Shown one piece after another: positions 1 through 9,321 of a stretch of DNA of 64,000 nt (the first letter of the stretch is position 1; each line of letters begins with the position of its first letter). The position numbers were made by a program, and so were the translations under genes. Under the pieces are notes generated by a model. That model saw only the letters and a list, made by a program, of their open reading frames with translations. It searched no databases and was not told the DNA's origin. Origin of the DNA: Mycobacterium sp. (GTDB lineage Bacteria > Actinomycetota > Actinomycetes > Mycobacteriales > Mycobacteriaceae); NCBI GenBank assembly GCA_016197405.1, contig JACPVR010000016.1, positions 186,001-250,000 on the forward strand, written 5' to 3'.

Positions 1-970
1 CGCAGCAGCCGGTCGATCCGGAGTTCGGTCCCGGCTGGCGGATCGCCATGCTGCCGATGACCGACGGGTCCACGGCCGTCAGCCAGATCGGTTCGCACAC
101 CCTCGGTGACGGCACCGCAGGCGTGGTGCGCATCGTGCAGACCGTCCTGGGCCTGACCGAGGACATCGGTTACCCGCCGCCGCGCTCGCGCACCCGGTTG
201 CGCGGCGCGTTGGCCGACGCGCGCGGGCTGCTGGCCGATCTGCCGGAGACCGGCAAGGCACTGCGCGGGGCGGCCCGGCTGGCCTGGTCGCAGCGCCACG
301 ACCTGCGCGGCCCGAAGAATGCGGTGCCCGCACCGGAACCGGTGAATCCCGACGTCCCGGTCGTGGTGCCAGCCATCAACATCCTCATCGACCTGCCGCA
401 CTGGGATGCCCGCGCGGAAGCGCTTGGCGGGACCAGTTATTCGATGCTGGCCGGGTTCGCGGCGAAATTCGGCGAGCACATGGGCCGGCGCAACGCCACG
501 ACCGGCGAGGTGATGCTGCTGGTCGCGCTCAGCGAGCGCACCCTGGAGGACACCCGGGCGCACGCCATGTCGTTCGTCAACGTGCACGTCGACCCGACGA
601 CCGTCACGTCCAGTCTCACCGATGCCCGCACGGTGCTGCGCGAGGCGCTCAAGGAGCTCAAGGACAACGGCCCGGACGAGGCTTTCAGCCTGCTGGCGCT
701 GACACCGTTCACGCCCAAACGCGCTGTCCGTGGGGCGGGCAATCTGGCGTTCGGCTTCGATGCGGCGCCGGTGGCCTGCTCCAACATGGGTGATCTGTTC
801 GGCGAGTTCGCCCCGGTGGGCAGCTGGTGATCGTCGCGGCGCGCATCGTCGGCAAGATCTCGATCGGCATCGTCGGCTACGAATGCGGCGCGGAGAACTC
901 CAAGGAACGGCTGCGCAAGCTGGCCGCCCAGACGCTCGACGAGTTCGGGCTGACCGGAACCATCATCTAG
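1..970 (+). pseudogene. Condensation-fold acyltransferase (PapA / WS-DGAT-like), C-terminal part, frameshifted
   Basis: The gene enters from the left edge: codons are open from base 3. An HxxxDG acyltransferase signature (SHTLGDG) is encoded around 93-113, as in PapA and wax-ester-synthase/DGAT enzymes that esterify trehalose-type glycolipids. The frame ends early at 828-830 (TGA). The sequence from about 818 to the TAG at 968-970 continues the protein in another frame (QLVIVAARIVGKISIGIVGY and on), the expected C-terminal strand of this fold. Adding one G in the GGG run at 818-820 restores one frame. So either one base was lost in the genome or the assembly has a homopolymer error. By position it would be the papA4-type gene of the LOS locus; that assignment is inference. 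Confidence 0.7.
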
Positions 971-2220
971 GCCGGCTTGGCGGCGTCGCCGCGTACCGCG
1001 TCCTCGAGGAGATCGGCTGCGGCAGCGACACTGTCGGCCGGTGTGGTCATCTGCGCGGCCACCTCGCGGGCCCGGGCGGCGTATTTCGGGGTCAGGACCT
1101 CACGCAAGGCCGCCGCCAACGACGCCGGTGTGGTGGCCGAGAATCGTCGTGACACCCCGGCTCCGAGCTTCTTGACCTGGGCGGCCCATACCGGCTGGTC
1201 GGCGTTGACCCACAGCACCACCGTCGGCACGCCCGACCGCAGGCTGGCCGCGGTGGTTCCGGAACCGCCGTGGTGCACCACCGCGCGGCAGGTCGGGAAG
1301 ACCGCGGCATGGTTGACCGAGCCGACGATCTTGACGTGGTCGGCCTGCTGCACACCGGACAGATCCCAGACCCCGGACGAGATCAGCGCGCGCTCACCGA
1401 GTTCGGCGCAGACCGCGGTGATCATCGCGACCGCCTCGATCGGTGAGTCGACCGGCATGCTGCCGAAACCGAAGTAGATCGGCGGGGTGCCCGCCGCCAC
1501 CCAGGAGGCCACCTCGTCGTCGGTGCTGGTGCCCAGGCCCATGGTGATCGAACCCACGATGGGCCGAAGTCCGCGCCATTCCTCGGCCAGGCCCGGGAAG
1601 AGCACCTTGTCGTAGGCCTGGATCTCCAGCGCGCCGCCGTCGATCATCCGGCGTACCGCGCGGACCTGGCTCTTCGGGATGCCGAGCTGGTCGCGTTGGG
1701 CGTCGTCGGCCTCTTTGAGCAGTCGCCAGTGCCCCCACTCGATGGCCGTCCAGCCGGCCTTGAGGACCGCGCGCGGCAGCGGTACCGGGACGACATGGTG
1801 GTTCACCCGGGCCGGGAAGTAGTGCAGCGCCGCCAGCGGTATGCCGTAATGCTCGGCGACGTTGGCGGCCACCTCCTGGTAGGTGGTTCCGGTCAGGATG
1901 AGGTCGGCGTCGGCAGCCAGGGCGGTCAGCGTCTCGTTCATCTGCGCCCAGCCCTGGGTGACGTATTCCTTGGCCGAACGCAGCGCCGAGATCGGATTGC
2001 GGATCTTCCAGTGATCCTGGAAGGCCTCCGATTCGAGTTGCTGCTGTGAGTCCACGCCATAGGGCAGGGCCGGCGGCAGGCCGGTGCTCTCGACGAACCC
2101 CACCAGGTTGGGTGGCACCGCCAACGCGACGTCGTGGCCGCGGCGCTGGAGTTCACATCCCACCGCTGCGCACGGTTCGACATCGCCCCGGGTGCCGTGG
2201 ACCGCGATTACGAATTTCAT
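967..2220 (-). CDS. GT1-family (UDP-glycosyltransferase-like) glycosyltransferase of glycolipid locus
   Basis: 417 aa GT-B glycosyltransferase. The N-terminal domain opens with MKFVIAVHGTRGDVEP and the C-terminal donor-binding domain carries HHGGSGTT (residues 316-323) and DQP (341-343), the sugar-nucleotide signature of MGT/rhamnosyltransferase-like enzymes. Such proteins add rhamnose or glucose to mycobacterial glycopeptidolipids and lipooligosaccharides in the cytoplasm (family knowledge; compare Rv1524/Rv1526c). The sugar cannot be read from the sequence. ATG at 2220 lies 8 nt after a TAGGGT box on the minus strand. Its stop shares a CTAG with the stop of the convergent acyltransferase gene. 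Confidence 0.85.
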   Translation of the reverse strand: MKFVIAVHGTRGDVEPCAAVGCELQRRGHDVALAVPPNLVGFVESTGLPPALPYGVDSQQQLESEAFQDHWKIRNPISALRSAKEYVTQGWAQMNETLTALAADADLILTGTTYQEVAANVAEHYGIPLAALHYFPARVNHHVVPVPLPRAVLKAGWTAIEWGHWRLLKEADDAQRDQLGIPKSQVRAVRRMIDGGALEIQAYDKVLFPGLAEEWRGLRPIVGSITMGLGTSTDDEVASWVAAGTPPIYFGFGSMPVDSPIEAVAMITAVCAELGERALISSGVWDLSGVQQADHVKIVGSVNHAAVFPTCRAVVHHGGSGTTAASLRSGVPTVVLWVNADQPVWAAQVKKLGAGVSRRFSATTPASLAAALREVLTPKYAARAREVAAQMTTPADSVAAAADLLEDAVRGDAAKPA

Positions 2221-2228
2221 CGGGTGTC

Positions 2229-2234
2229 ACCCTA
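2229..2234 (-). promoter_or_regulatory. -10 box of the GT1 gene
   Basis: TAGGGT on the minus strand, 8 nt upstream of the ATG at 2220. It fits the mycobacterial TANNNT -10 and implies a leaderless or near-leaderless mRNA. Confidence 0.5.
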
Positions 2235-2484
2235 CCGTGTTACAGCCGTCGGACTCCCGGCGAGCAAACGTTCGGCCGCTGTCTGTCGGCATCCTGTCAA
2301 ACCGGCCGGGCGGTCTCGGCAACGGACCGGACCCGGGTTGCGGGGACATTGGTCCGGCCACCGGTCCGGACACCAGTCCATTCGATTTCGCCGCTGTTGA
2401 CAGCGGTTTTCGCGGTGCCGGCGGCACCGTCCGCGTCGGCGCTGCGCTGTCCCGCGCGGGCCCGACAGGTGGCGTATGCGGCTT

Positions 2485-2520
2485 TCACTTACCAAAGTGA
2501 CAGGTAGCACCCTGTAGCCT
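2485..2520 (+). promoter_or_regulatory. mmpL promoter with palindromic operator candidates
   Basis: The 308-nt divergent spacer 2221-2528 holds the two promoters. On the plus side TAGCCT (2515-2520) sits 8 nt before the ATG at 2529, consistent with a leaderless mRNA. Where a -35 box would be there is a perfect inverted repeat, TCACTT-ACCA-AAGTGA (2485-2500), followed by ACAGG/CCTGT arms (2500-2504 and 2511-2515). This looks like a binding site for a dimeric repressor, unidentified. I see no gene in the rest of the spacer. Confidence 0.5.
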
Positions 2521-2528
2521 GGTTGGCA

Positions 2529-5500
2529 ATGTCCACGCGCTCCCGGTTCAGCGGTCACGCGATCCTTTCAGCCACGGGTCGGCTGACCGTTCGCCACCCC
2601 GTGCTGGTCATCGTCGTGTGGCTTGCAATGGCGGCCGTGATGCTGCTGACGATCCCGTCGCTGGCCGAGGTGTCACAGCGCAACCCGCCCGATTTCCTGC
2701 CCAAGGGTGCACCGGTGCTCGCCGCCGGCAAACAAATGCAGGAAGCGTTCAAAGAGGGCAGCGCAGGCAACTTCATCGCGGTCGTGCTCAGCAACGAGCA
2801 CGGCCTGACCCAGGAGGACGAGGGCACCTACCGGGCCGTCGTCGACCGGCTCAAAGCCGATGTCGACAACGTGAAGTCGACGCAGGACTTCGTCACCATT
2901 CCCGAGTTGCGTCAGGCGATGACCAGCCGGGATGGCAAGGCGTGGAACCTGCCGGTCATGGTGCAGGGCACGTTCGGCACCGGGCCGGGGCAGCGGTCCT
3001 ACCGCGCGGTGGTCAAGAACATCAACGAGGCGGTCGCGGGCTCGTCGCTGCACGCCAACGTGGTCGGGCCGGCCGCGACGTTCGAAGACGTGTCGGCGAT
3101 CGGCATCCGCGATCAGCACATCATCGAGCTGTCCACGGTGATCCTGGTGCTGACCATCCTGATCCTGGTCTATCGCAGCCTGGTGGCGATGCTGATCCCG
3201 TTGTTCACCATCGGCATCGCGCTGGTGGTGGCTCAACAGGTGGTCGCGGTCCTGGGACTGATGGGTGTGATGGGTCTGTCACCGCAGACCATCATGCTGA
3301 TGACCGGCATGATGGTCGGTGCCGGCGTCGACTATTCGGTGTTCCTGTTCAGTCGCTATCAAGAGCACGTCCGAACCGGGATGGATTCGGACAATGCGCT
3401 GACCGCGGCCCTGGTGTCCATCGGTGAGGTCATCGCCGGCTCGGCAGGCACCGTCGCCATAACCTTCATGGCGCTGACGTTCGCGACCCTGGGTGTCTTC
3501 TCCTCGGTGGGTCCCGCGCTGGCCGTCACGGTCGCCGTCGGTTTCCTGGCGTCGATAACGCTGCTGCCGGCTTTCATCGCGCTGGCGGGGCGGCGCAACT
3601 GGGTAAAACCCCGCAAAGACATCACCGGCCGGTTCTGGCGGCGATCCGGTATCAACATCGTACGTCGGCCGTGGACCAACCTGATCGCCAGCCTCGTCAT
3701 CCTGATCGGTCTGGCGGCCTGCGCCACCCTGGTGCAGTTCAACTACGACGACCGCAAGAACCTGCCGCAGGATTCCGACAGCATGCTCGCCTATGAGGCG
3801 ATGAACAGTCATTTCCCGATCAGCAACTCGATGCAGCAGTTCCTGCTGATCCAGTCGCCGGACACCGACCTGCGCAGCCCCAAGGGACTCGGCGATATGG
3901 AGGAGATGGCACGGCGCGTCGGTGCGCTGCCCAATATCGACGCCGTCCGCGGTATCACCCGGCCCAACGGCGAGATGATCAGGGAAGGCCGCGCGACTTA
4001 TCAGGCCGGCGAAGTCGGCTCCAAACTCGGCCAGGTATCGACCTACATCAGCCAGAACAACGCCAACCTCGACCTGCTCGGCGGCGGCTCCAAACAGATG
4101 GCCGACGTCCTCAACCAGATCCGCAACACCCTGGTGACCTCGGTGGCCAGCGTCCGCGGGCTGGCCGCCGCGCTCGACCAGCTGTCCATCCAGTACGGCG
4201 GGGCGACCACGCTGGACGAGATCGACAAGACCGCGACGCTGCTGTCGAACATGCACCAGCTCGGTGAATCGATGGGTATCAGCATCGGCCAGATCACCGA
4301 TGTCTACTCATGGGCCAATCCGATGCTCACCGCGCTCAATGTCAGCCCGCAGTGCAGCGCCGATCCCAACTGCGTGGCATCGCGGGCCGATCTGCAGAAG
4401 GTCATCGACAACCGCAACGACCCGTTGCTGATCAGCATCACCGAACTGGGACGTGAACTACAGGAAGCCGACGGCGATCAGTCGCTGACACAGTCGGTAC
4501 AGAGTCTCAGCGCAACGCTCAAGCAGGCCACCGCGGCCGCTCGGTCGCTGGGTCTTTCCGAACAGAACGGTATCGAGCGGCGGCTCAACGCCGCGGTTCA
4601 GGGCGCCAACCTGCTCGCCGACTCCAGCCGTGCGCTGTCGATCGGCACCCAGCTGCTGGTCGATCAGACCAAACAGATGGGCGGTGGCCTCAATCAGGCA
4701 TCGGCGTTCCTCGAAGCGATGCGCCGCGATGCCGCCGATCCGCCGATGTCGGGTTTCTACATTCCGCCGCAGATCCTGACCCAACCGGAATTCGAAAAGG
4801 CCGCAAAGCTTTTCATCTCCGAGGACGGTCACACCGCGCGTTATCTGGTGCAGACGGCGCTGGACCCGTTCGGTACCGCCGCGATGGATCAGATCGACGA
4901 GATCGTCAAGACCGCCAATGACTCGCGAGCCAACACCAGCCTGGCCAACGCCAACGTCGCGATGGTGGGATTCACGCCGGTCCAAAACGATATCCGTGAC
5001 TACTACAACGGCGATATCCGCTTCATCGTCATCACGACGCTCGTCGTGGTGTTCCTGATCCTCGTGGCGCTGCTGCGGGCCATCGTCGCTCCGCTGTATC
5101 TGGTGGCGTCGGTGGTGTTGTCCTACATGTCGGCGCTGGGCATTTCGGTGATCTTCTTCCAGTTCATCCTCGGCAAGCAGATCTTCTGGAACGTGCCAGG
5201 TATGACGTTCCTGGTGCTGGTGGCCGTCGGTGCGGACTACAACCTCCTGCTGATATCCCGGATCCGGGAGGAGGCCCACCTCGGTATCCGGGCCGCGGTG
5301 ATCCGCACCGTCGGGGCCACCGGCGGTGTCATCACCTCGGCGGGCCTGATCTTCGCGGCGTCGATGCTGGCGCTGACGGTGAGCAGTATCGGCGGCATCG
5401 TGCAGATCGGTTTCATCATCGGTGTCGGTCTGCTGCTGGACACCTTCCTGGTCCGCACCGTCACCGTTCCCGCGATGTGTGTGCTGGTCGGCGACCGTAA

Positions 5501-5762
5501 CTGGTGGCCGTCCAAGCCGCCGCGCAAGAGCTTCGGCGCCAAGAACCGGTCCAAGCCCAAGGCGTCCACGGCATCCTCGGTCAGCCCGGCCGCGGCGTCG
5601 GCGGTACCCTTGGCCGAGCGGACTCCGGGCAGCGGCGGCAGTACGGCCTCTGCGGCAGACGACGCTTTCGACCCCGATGACGATGCCAGTACTGACACCG
5701 ACTTCGCGGCGGCATGCCATGCCGCAGATCTCGCCACGACAGTCTGGCGGACCAAGGAGTAG
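2529..5762 (+). CDS. mmpL: MmpL-family lipid/glycolipid exporter
   Basis: About 1077 aa, RND superfamily, inner membrane. The N-terminal helix (TVRHPVLVIVVWLAMAAVMLL) is followed by a large periplasmic loop and two five-helix bundles, each with the proton-relay Asp-Tyr pair: D268-Y269 (GAGVDYSVFLF) and D903-Y904 (AVGADYNLLLI). MmpLs move lipids such as acylated trehaloses across the membrane. Beside pyruvyltransferase and glycosyltransferase genes it probably exports the glycolipid built here (MmpL12 position in LOS loci). The cytoplasmic tail of about 80 aa is Ser/Ala/Asp-rich and looks disordered. ATG 2529 is preferred over an in-frame TTG at 2523 because of the -10 spacing. No mmpS lies beside it. 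Confidence 0.9.
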   Translation: MSTRSRFSGHAILSATGRLTVRHPVLVIVVWLAMAAVMLLTIPSLAEVSQRNPPDFLPKGAPVLAAGKQMQEAFKEGSAGNFIAVVLSNEHGLTQEDEGTYRAVVDRLKADVDNVKSTQDFVTIPELRQAMTSRDGKAWNLPVMVQGTFGTGPGQRSYRAVVKNINEAVAGSSLHANVVGPAATFEDVSAIGIRDQHIIELSTVILVLTILILVYRSLVAMLIPLFTIGIALVVAQQVVAVLGLMGVMGLSPQTIMLMTGMMVGAGVDYSVFLFSRYQEHVRTGMDSDNALTAALVSIGEVIAGSAGTVAITFMALTFATLGVFSSVGPALAVTVAVGFLASITLLPAFIALAGRRNWVKPRKDITGRFWRRSGINIVRRPWTNLIASLVILIGLAACATLVQFNYDDRKNLPQDSDSMLAYEAMNSHFPISNSMQQFLLIQSPDTDLRSPKGLGDMEEMARRVGALPNIDAVRGITRPNGEMIREGRATYQAGEVGSKLGQVSTYISQNNANLDLLGGGSKQMADVLNQIRNTLVTSVASVRGLAAALDQLSIQYGGATTLDEIDKTATLLSNMHQLGESMGISIGQITDVYSWANPMLTALNVSPQCSADPNCVASRADLQKVIDNRNDPLLISITELGRELQEADGDQSLTQSVQSLSATLKQATAAARSLGLSEQNGIERRLNAAVQGANLLADSSRALSIGTQLLVDQTKQMGGGLNQASAFLEAMRRDAADPPMSGFYIPPQILTQPEFEKAAKLFISEDGHTARYLVQTALDPFGTAAMDQIDEIVKTANDSRANTSLANANVAMVGFTPVQNDIRDYYNGDIRFIVITTLVVVFLILVALLRAIVAPLYLVASVVLSYMSALGISVIFFQFILGKQIFWNVPGMTFLVLVAVGADYNLLLISRIREEAHLGIRAAVIRTVGATGGVITSAGLIFAASMLALTVSSIGGIVQIGFIIGVGLLLDTFLVRTVTVPAMCVLVGDRNWWPSKPPRKSFGAKNRSKPKASTASSVSPAAASAVPLAERTPGSGGSTASAADDAFDPDDDASTDTDFAAACHAADLATTVWRTKE

Positions 5763-5771
5763 CACCGCCTG

Positions 5772-6827
5772 ATGAGTTCGTTCCCCGTTGCCACCGATAC
5801 TGCGACCTCGTTCGCGTATCTCGGATGGCACGGTAACGGCAATCTCGGCGACGATGCGATCTACGACGCGGTGCGGTCCCAGCTGCCGGGCGCCGAATTC
5901 CACGATATGCCGCGGTTGCCGCAGGAACTGATCCGCGCCTCGGCCGCCGGGCACCTGACGGCCCTGCGCCGCAGCGCGCAGGTCGTCGGTGGCGGCACCC
6001 TGATCGGCAGGCGGCACTGGCGCTACCTCATCAACTGCGGTATGGCTCTGACCCGGCACCACGGCAGCTACGCCATCGGTGCCGGCGTGGAGGATCCACG
6101 GTTCACCGGGCGCAGGAGCGGTTCGGGCCGCAACGAGCTGAAGCGCTGGCCCGCGCTGTTGTCGAAATTCCAGATCGTCTCGGTGCGCGGCCCGCAGAGC
6201 GCCGAGCTGCTGGCCGACGCCGGCCTTCAGGTCGCGGTGTCCGGTGACCCGGCGCTGCTGCTTCCGGCACCGCAGACCGCGCCGCAGGACGGTCTGATCG
6301 GGGTCAATCTCGGCTTCGGCGACGATCTGTGGGGTCACGACCCCGACCGCGTCACCGCCGAGGTGGCCGGCGCGGTGAACGAGCTGGCCGGCCGGGGTTA
6401 CCGGTTCGTCGGGATCCTGATGAACTCCTCGGACCGGAAATGGACCGAACGCGCACTGCACGGGGTCGACGCCGACATCGTGTTCCCGGACGACTGCGCC
6501 ACCGTCACCGCCGACCTGGCGTCCTGCTCACTGGTCATCGCCAGCCGGCTGCACGCGGGCATCCTGGCGGCGCTGTCGGGGACACCGGTGGTCTCCCTGG
6601 AGTATCAGCCGAAATGCCGGGATTTCGCACTGTCCATCGACGATGACGCTTCGCTGATCCGCACCGACGTGGTGACCGGCGCGGCGGTGGCGGAGCGGGC
6701 CGAGGCCCTGCTGGCCGAGGCCTCCACACTGCGGGACCGGAAGAAGGCCGCGGTGGGGCGGTTGCGTCAGCGGCTGCAGGCCGATTTCGCGCTGGCCCGC
6801 GCGCAGAACGGTCTGGCGTCGGACTGA
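5772..6827 (+). CDS. Polysaccharide pyruvyltransferase family protein
   Basis: 351 aa. The N-terminal GNLGDDAI motif (residues 23-30), a central VGGGTL, and SRLHAGILAALSGTPVVSLEY from S258 are hallmarks of the pyruvyltransferase family, GT-B-like enzymes that move enolpyruvyl from PEP to a sugar to make a ketal. Pyruvylated glucose is known in acyltrehalose glycolipids of M. smegmatis, so this gene suggests a pyruvylated (acidic) glycolipid here. The ribosome site AAGGAG overlaps the mmpL stop and the start is 9 nt beyond that stop, so the two genes are co-transcribed and coupled. The sugar acceptor is unknown. Confidence 0.85.
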   Translation: MSSFPVATDTATSFAYLGWHGNGNLGDDAIYDAVRSQLPGAEFHDMPRLPQELIRASAAGHLTALRRSAQVVGGGTLIGRRHWRYLINCGMALTRHHGSYAIGAGVEDPRFTGRRSGSGRNELKRWPALLSKFQIVSVRGPQSAELLADAGLQVAVSGDPALLLPAPQTAPQDGLIGVNLGFGDDLWGHDPDRVTAEVAGAVNELAGRGYRFVGILMNSSDRKWTERALHGVDADIVFPDDCATVTADLASCSLVIASRLHAGILAALSGTPVVSLEYQPKCRDFALSIDDDASLIRTDVVTGAAVAERAEALLAEASTLRDRKKAAVGRLRQRLQADFALARAQNGLASD

Positions 6828-6846
6828 AACCCGTCGGGGGAGGTGC

Positions 6847-7638
6847 TCAGCCCCAGGTCTCGGCGGCCCAGCGGTAGCTGCGCACCGCCAGCGGGCCGAA
6901 TATCGCGCCGATGAGCAATAGCCAGCCGCATGTCAGGGCCAGCGGCCACCACGGCGGCTGGCCCAGTGCCAGGGTGCGCATGCTCTCGATGATGGGTGAC
7001 ATGGGCTGGTATTCGATCAGCGGCTGCGCCCAGGTCGGGAACGCCTTGACCGGCGCCATCCCGGAACTGCCGAAAACCAAGCCGATGGAGCCGGTACCGA
7101 GCCAGGTCAACAGCACGTTGTTACGCGCCCGTGCCGACAGCGCGATGACCATCATCGAGAAGACGCATACGACGGCGACCGGAACCAGGACGAAACCCAC
7201 GACGGCCCACAGGCTTCCGGAGAACCGGAATCCCAGGGCCACGCCGACACCGGTAATCAGGATCGCGCCTGCCAGGGTGCGGCCTGCCTCGGCCATGATG
7301 GTCCCGACGAGTGCGCTGGCCCGGTGCACCGGCAGGGTCCAGAACCGGCTGAGCACACCGGAATTGCGCTCGGCGGTGATGGCCAGACCGAGCGCCAGCG
7401 CGCCGAACATGCCGCCGGCCACCGCGCACATCGGAATCAAGCCGTACAGGCTGTCGGTGCCGGTGATGCGCAGGATCGATTTTCCGACCAGCAGCCGGTA
7501 GGTGATCAGCAGGACGGTGGGGAACAGGATCGTCTGGATCGGCAGCAGCGGTTCCCGGCGCCAGCGCAGGAAACGCCGCCCGGCGAACAGCGCGCTCTCG
7601 GTCAGCAGGGAGCCGCGCGGCGGCGTGTCGATGGTCAT
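6847..7638 (-). CDS. ABC-2 type exporter permease (DrrC-like)
   Basis: 263 aa with about six hydrophobic segments, ABC-2 membrane-protein fold. FWTLPVHRASALVG lies in the cytoplasmic region typical of DrrB/DrrC permeases, and the FPTWAQPLIEYQPMSPIIESMR stretch before the last helices is diagnostic. It is the third gene of a minus-strand ATPase-permease-permease set. The ATG at 7638 overlaps the upstream permease stop by 4 nt (ATGA), which rules out a longer in-frame start. Drr-type exporters work with MmpL proteins in PDIM export; here the substrate is probably the glycolipid of this locus (inference). Confidence 0.85.
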   Translation of the reverse strand: MTIDTPPRGSLLTESALFAGRRFLRWRREPLLPIQTILFPTVLLITYRLLVGKSILRITGTDSLYGLIPMCAVAGGMFGALALGLAITAERNSGVLSRFWTLPVHRASALVGTIMAEAGRTLAGAILITGVGVALGFRFSGSLWAVVGFVLVPVAVVCVFSMMVIALSARARNNVLLTWLGTGSIGLVFGSSGMAPVKAFPTWAQPLIEYQPMSPIIESMRTLALGQPPWWPLALTCGWLLLIGAIFGPLAVRSYRWAAETWG

Positions 7639-8378
7639 TGGAACCGCTTCTGTACGCGCAGGGCATATGCGCTGAGCACCACCAGCAACCCGACGCACCA
7701 GGCGCTGGCCGAGAACAGGATGGCGTGATCGGCATTGCCGACGCTGAGCGCGCGTAGGGCATCGGCGACCTGCGAGACGGGCTGATTACGGATGAACGGC
7801 TGTAGCCAGTCGGGGAAGGACTCGGTCGGTGCCAGGCCGGTGGAGAGCAGGACCAGCAGCATCTGGGGGAGCAGCAGCAGCTGACTCGGTGCCTCGATAT
7901 GGCACAGCCGGGTTCCGACGGCATCGGCGCCGAACGACAGCGCCATCGTCAATGCCATGGTGAGCGCGACGAACAGGACGATGGACGCCGGGCCGCCGTT
8001 CATCCGGAAACCGAACAGGAATGCCACCGCCAGCGCCGAGACCAGGCTCAGCACGCCACGCAGGAAGCAGTACAGCATGCGCGCCATCAGCGGGGTGGCC
8101 GTCGAGATCGGCAGGGTGTAGAGCCGCACGCCGAAACCGGAGGCCTGATCGCGGGCGGCGCGGTCGGCGGTGGTGATGGAACTGAACACCGCCGCCTGGA
8201 TCACCGTGATCGGCAGCACGTACTGCGGATAGCTCATACCGCCGGTGTCGATCAGGTTGCGCAGGATGAACGTGAAGCCGATGTAGGCGCCGATCGGAGC
8301 CAACACCGCGAAGACCAGGTCGAGGTCCCGCACGGTGTTGATGACCACGCGCTCGGTGAGCGCTGCCAGCGCGGTCAC
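7635..8378 (-). CDS. ABC-2 type exporter permease (DrrB-like)
   Basis: 247 aa, about six membrane spans. RLYTLPISTATPLMARMLY and FPDWLQPFIRNQPVSQVADALR match the conserved loop pattern of DrrB/DrrC permeases and align with the neighbouring permease, so the two probably form a heterodimer. The GTG start at 8378 overlaps the ATPase stop (GTGA) and its own stop overlaps the next start, giving a tightly coupled operon. It would form the membrane pore driven by the ATPase encoded upstream. Confidence 0.85.
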   Translation of the reverse strand: MTALAALTERVVINTVRDLDLVFAVLAPIGAYIGFTFILRNLIDTGGMSYPQYVLPITVIQAAVFSSITTADRAARDQASGFGVRLYTLPISTATPLMARMLYCFLRGVLSLVSALAVAFLFGFRMNGGPASIVLFVALTMALTMALSFGADAVGTRLCHIEAPSQLLLLPQMLLVLLSTGLAPTESFPDWLQPFIRNQPVSQVADALRALSVGNADHAILFSASAWCVGLLVVLSAYALRVQKRFQ

Positions 8379-9307
8379 GTGGTGACGGTGGGCTGCGTGA
8401 GATGCAGGAACACCTCGTCCAACGACGGCTTGCGCAACGAGATGTCGACCAGCTCGACGCCGATGGCCTCGGTCCGGCGCAACACCTCGGTCAGCGTGGC
8501 GACACCCTGGGCGGCGGGTACCGAGACGGTGTTGGCGTCGACGTCGACTTCGACTTCACTGAAATCGGCCAACGCGTCCGCGATCCGGCCCACGTCATCG
8601 GCGCTGATGGCGGTCACCTGGCAGTAGCTGAACCCGACGAGCCGCTTCAGGTCGTCAGACGTCCCGCTGGCCACGATCTGACCGGCGTTGAGAATGACGA
8701 TGGAATCGCTGAGGATGTCGGCCTCTTCGAGGTACTGGGTGGTCAGCAGCACGGTGACATCCTGGGAAGCCAACGCCGACACCAGGTTCCACACGTCGCG
8801 GCGGCTGCGCGGATCGAGTCCGGTGGTGGGCTCGTCGAGGAAGAGCACCTTGGGCGCGACGACGAGCGCAACGGCGATGTCGATACGGCGCCGCATACCA
8901 CCGGAGTAGGTACAGACCGGGCGGTCGGCGGCGTGCGTGAGATCGAACTGGGTGATGAGCTCGTCGGCGCGGGCGCGGGCTTCCTTGCGCTTCATACCGC
9001 GCAGCCTGGCGAACAACACCAGGTTCTCCCGGCCTGTCATCAGGGCATCGAGGGCCGCATCCTGTCCGGTGACGCCGATGACCCGGCGCACGCTGGCGGG
9101 ATCCTTCACGACGTCGTGGCCGGCTATCACCGCGGTTCCGGCGGACGGTCTCAGCAACGTGGACATGATCTTCACGGTGGTGGTCTTGCCGGCCCCGTTG
9201 TGTCCCAGCAAGGCGCAGATGGACCCCGTCGGGACACTGAAGCTGACGTCCTGCAGCGCAGGGACGCCCCCTTCAAAAGTCTTCGAAAGTCCGATTACCT
9301 CGATCAC
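8375..9307 (-). CDS. ABC exporter ATPase (DrrA-like)
   Basis: 310 aa cytoplasmic ATPase. Numbered from the GTG at 9307: Walker A GHNGAGKTTT (35-44), Q-loop TGQ, signature YSGGM (134-138), Walker B VLFLDEP (154-160), and the DrrA-type TTQYLEEAD in place of the usual switch His. A C-terminal domain of about 90 aa ends in SLDEVFLHLT, as in daunorubicin-resistance ATPases. I chose GTG 9307 because a TATCGT -10 lies 8 nt upstream and the protein then opens with IEVIGLSKTF as in the family; an in-frame ATG at 9352 would add 15 residues. It energises the two downstream permeases. Confidence 0.88.
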   Translation of the reverse strand: MIEVIGLSKTFEGGVPALQDVSFSVPTGSICALLGHNGAGKTTTVKIMSTLLRPSAGTAVIAGHDVVKDPASVRRVIGVTGQDAALDALMTGRENLVLFARLRGMKRKEARARADELITQFDLTHAADRPVCTYSGGMRRRIDIAVALVVAPKVLFLDEPTTGLDPRSRRDVWNLVSALASQDVTVLLTTQYLEEADILSDSIVILNAGQIVASGTSDDLKRLVGFSYCQVTAISADDVGRIADALADFSEVEVDVDANTVSVPAAQGVATLTEVLRRTEAIGVELVDISLRKPSLDEVFLHLTQPTVTT

Positions 9308-9315
9308 GAACTCAT

Positions 9316-9321
9316 ACGATA
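9316..9321 (-). promoter_or_regulatory. -10 box of the ABC exporter operon
   Basis: TATCGT on the minus strand, 8 nt before the GTG at 9307. It supports that start and a leaderless operon mRNA. The divergent GT2 gene has TAGGGT at 9487-9492 on the plus strand. Confidence 0.4.

Noticed and set aside
2221..2528. Small open frames in the GT1/mmpL spacer
   Set aside because: Several 60-150 residue frames overlap both strands; none has a ribosome site or recognisable sequence, and the spacer is explained by two promoters.
4458..6461. 667-residue open frame antisense to mmpL and the pyruvyltransferase gene
   Set aside because: Composition is Arg/Gln/His-rich without domains, and it crosses two well-supported genes.
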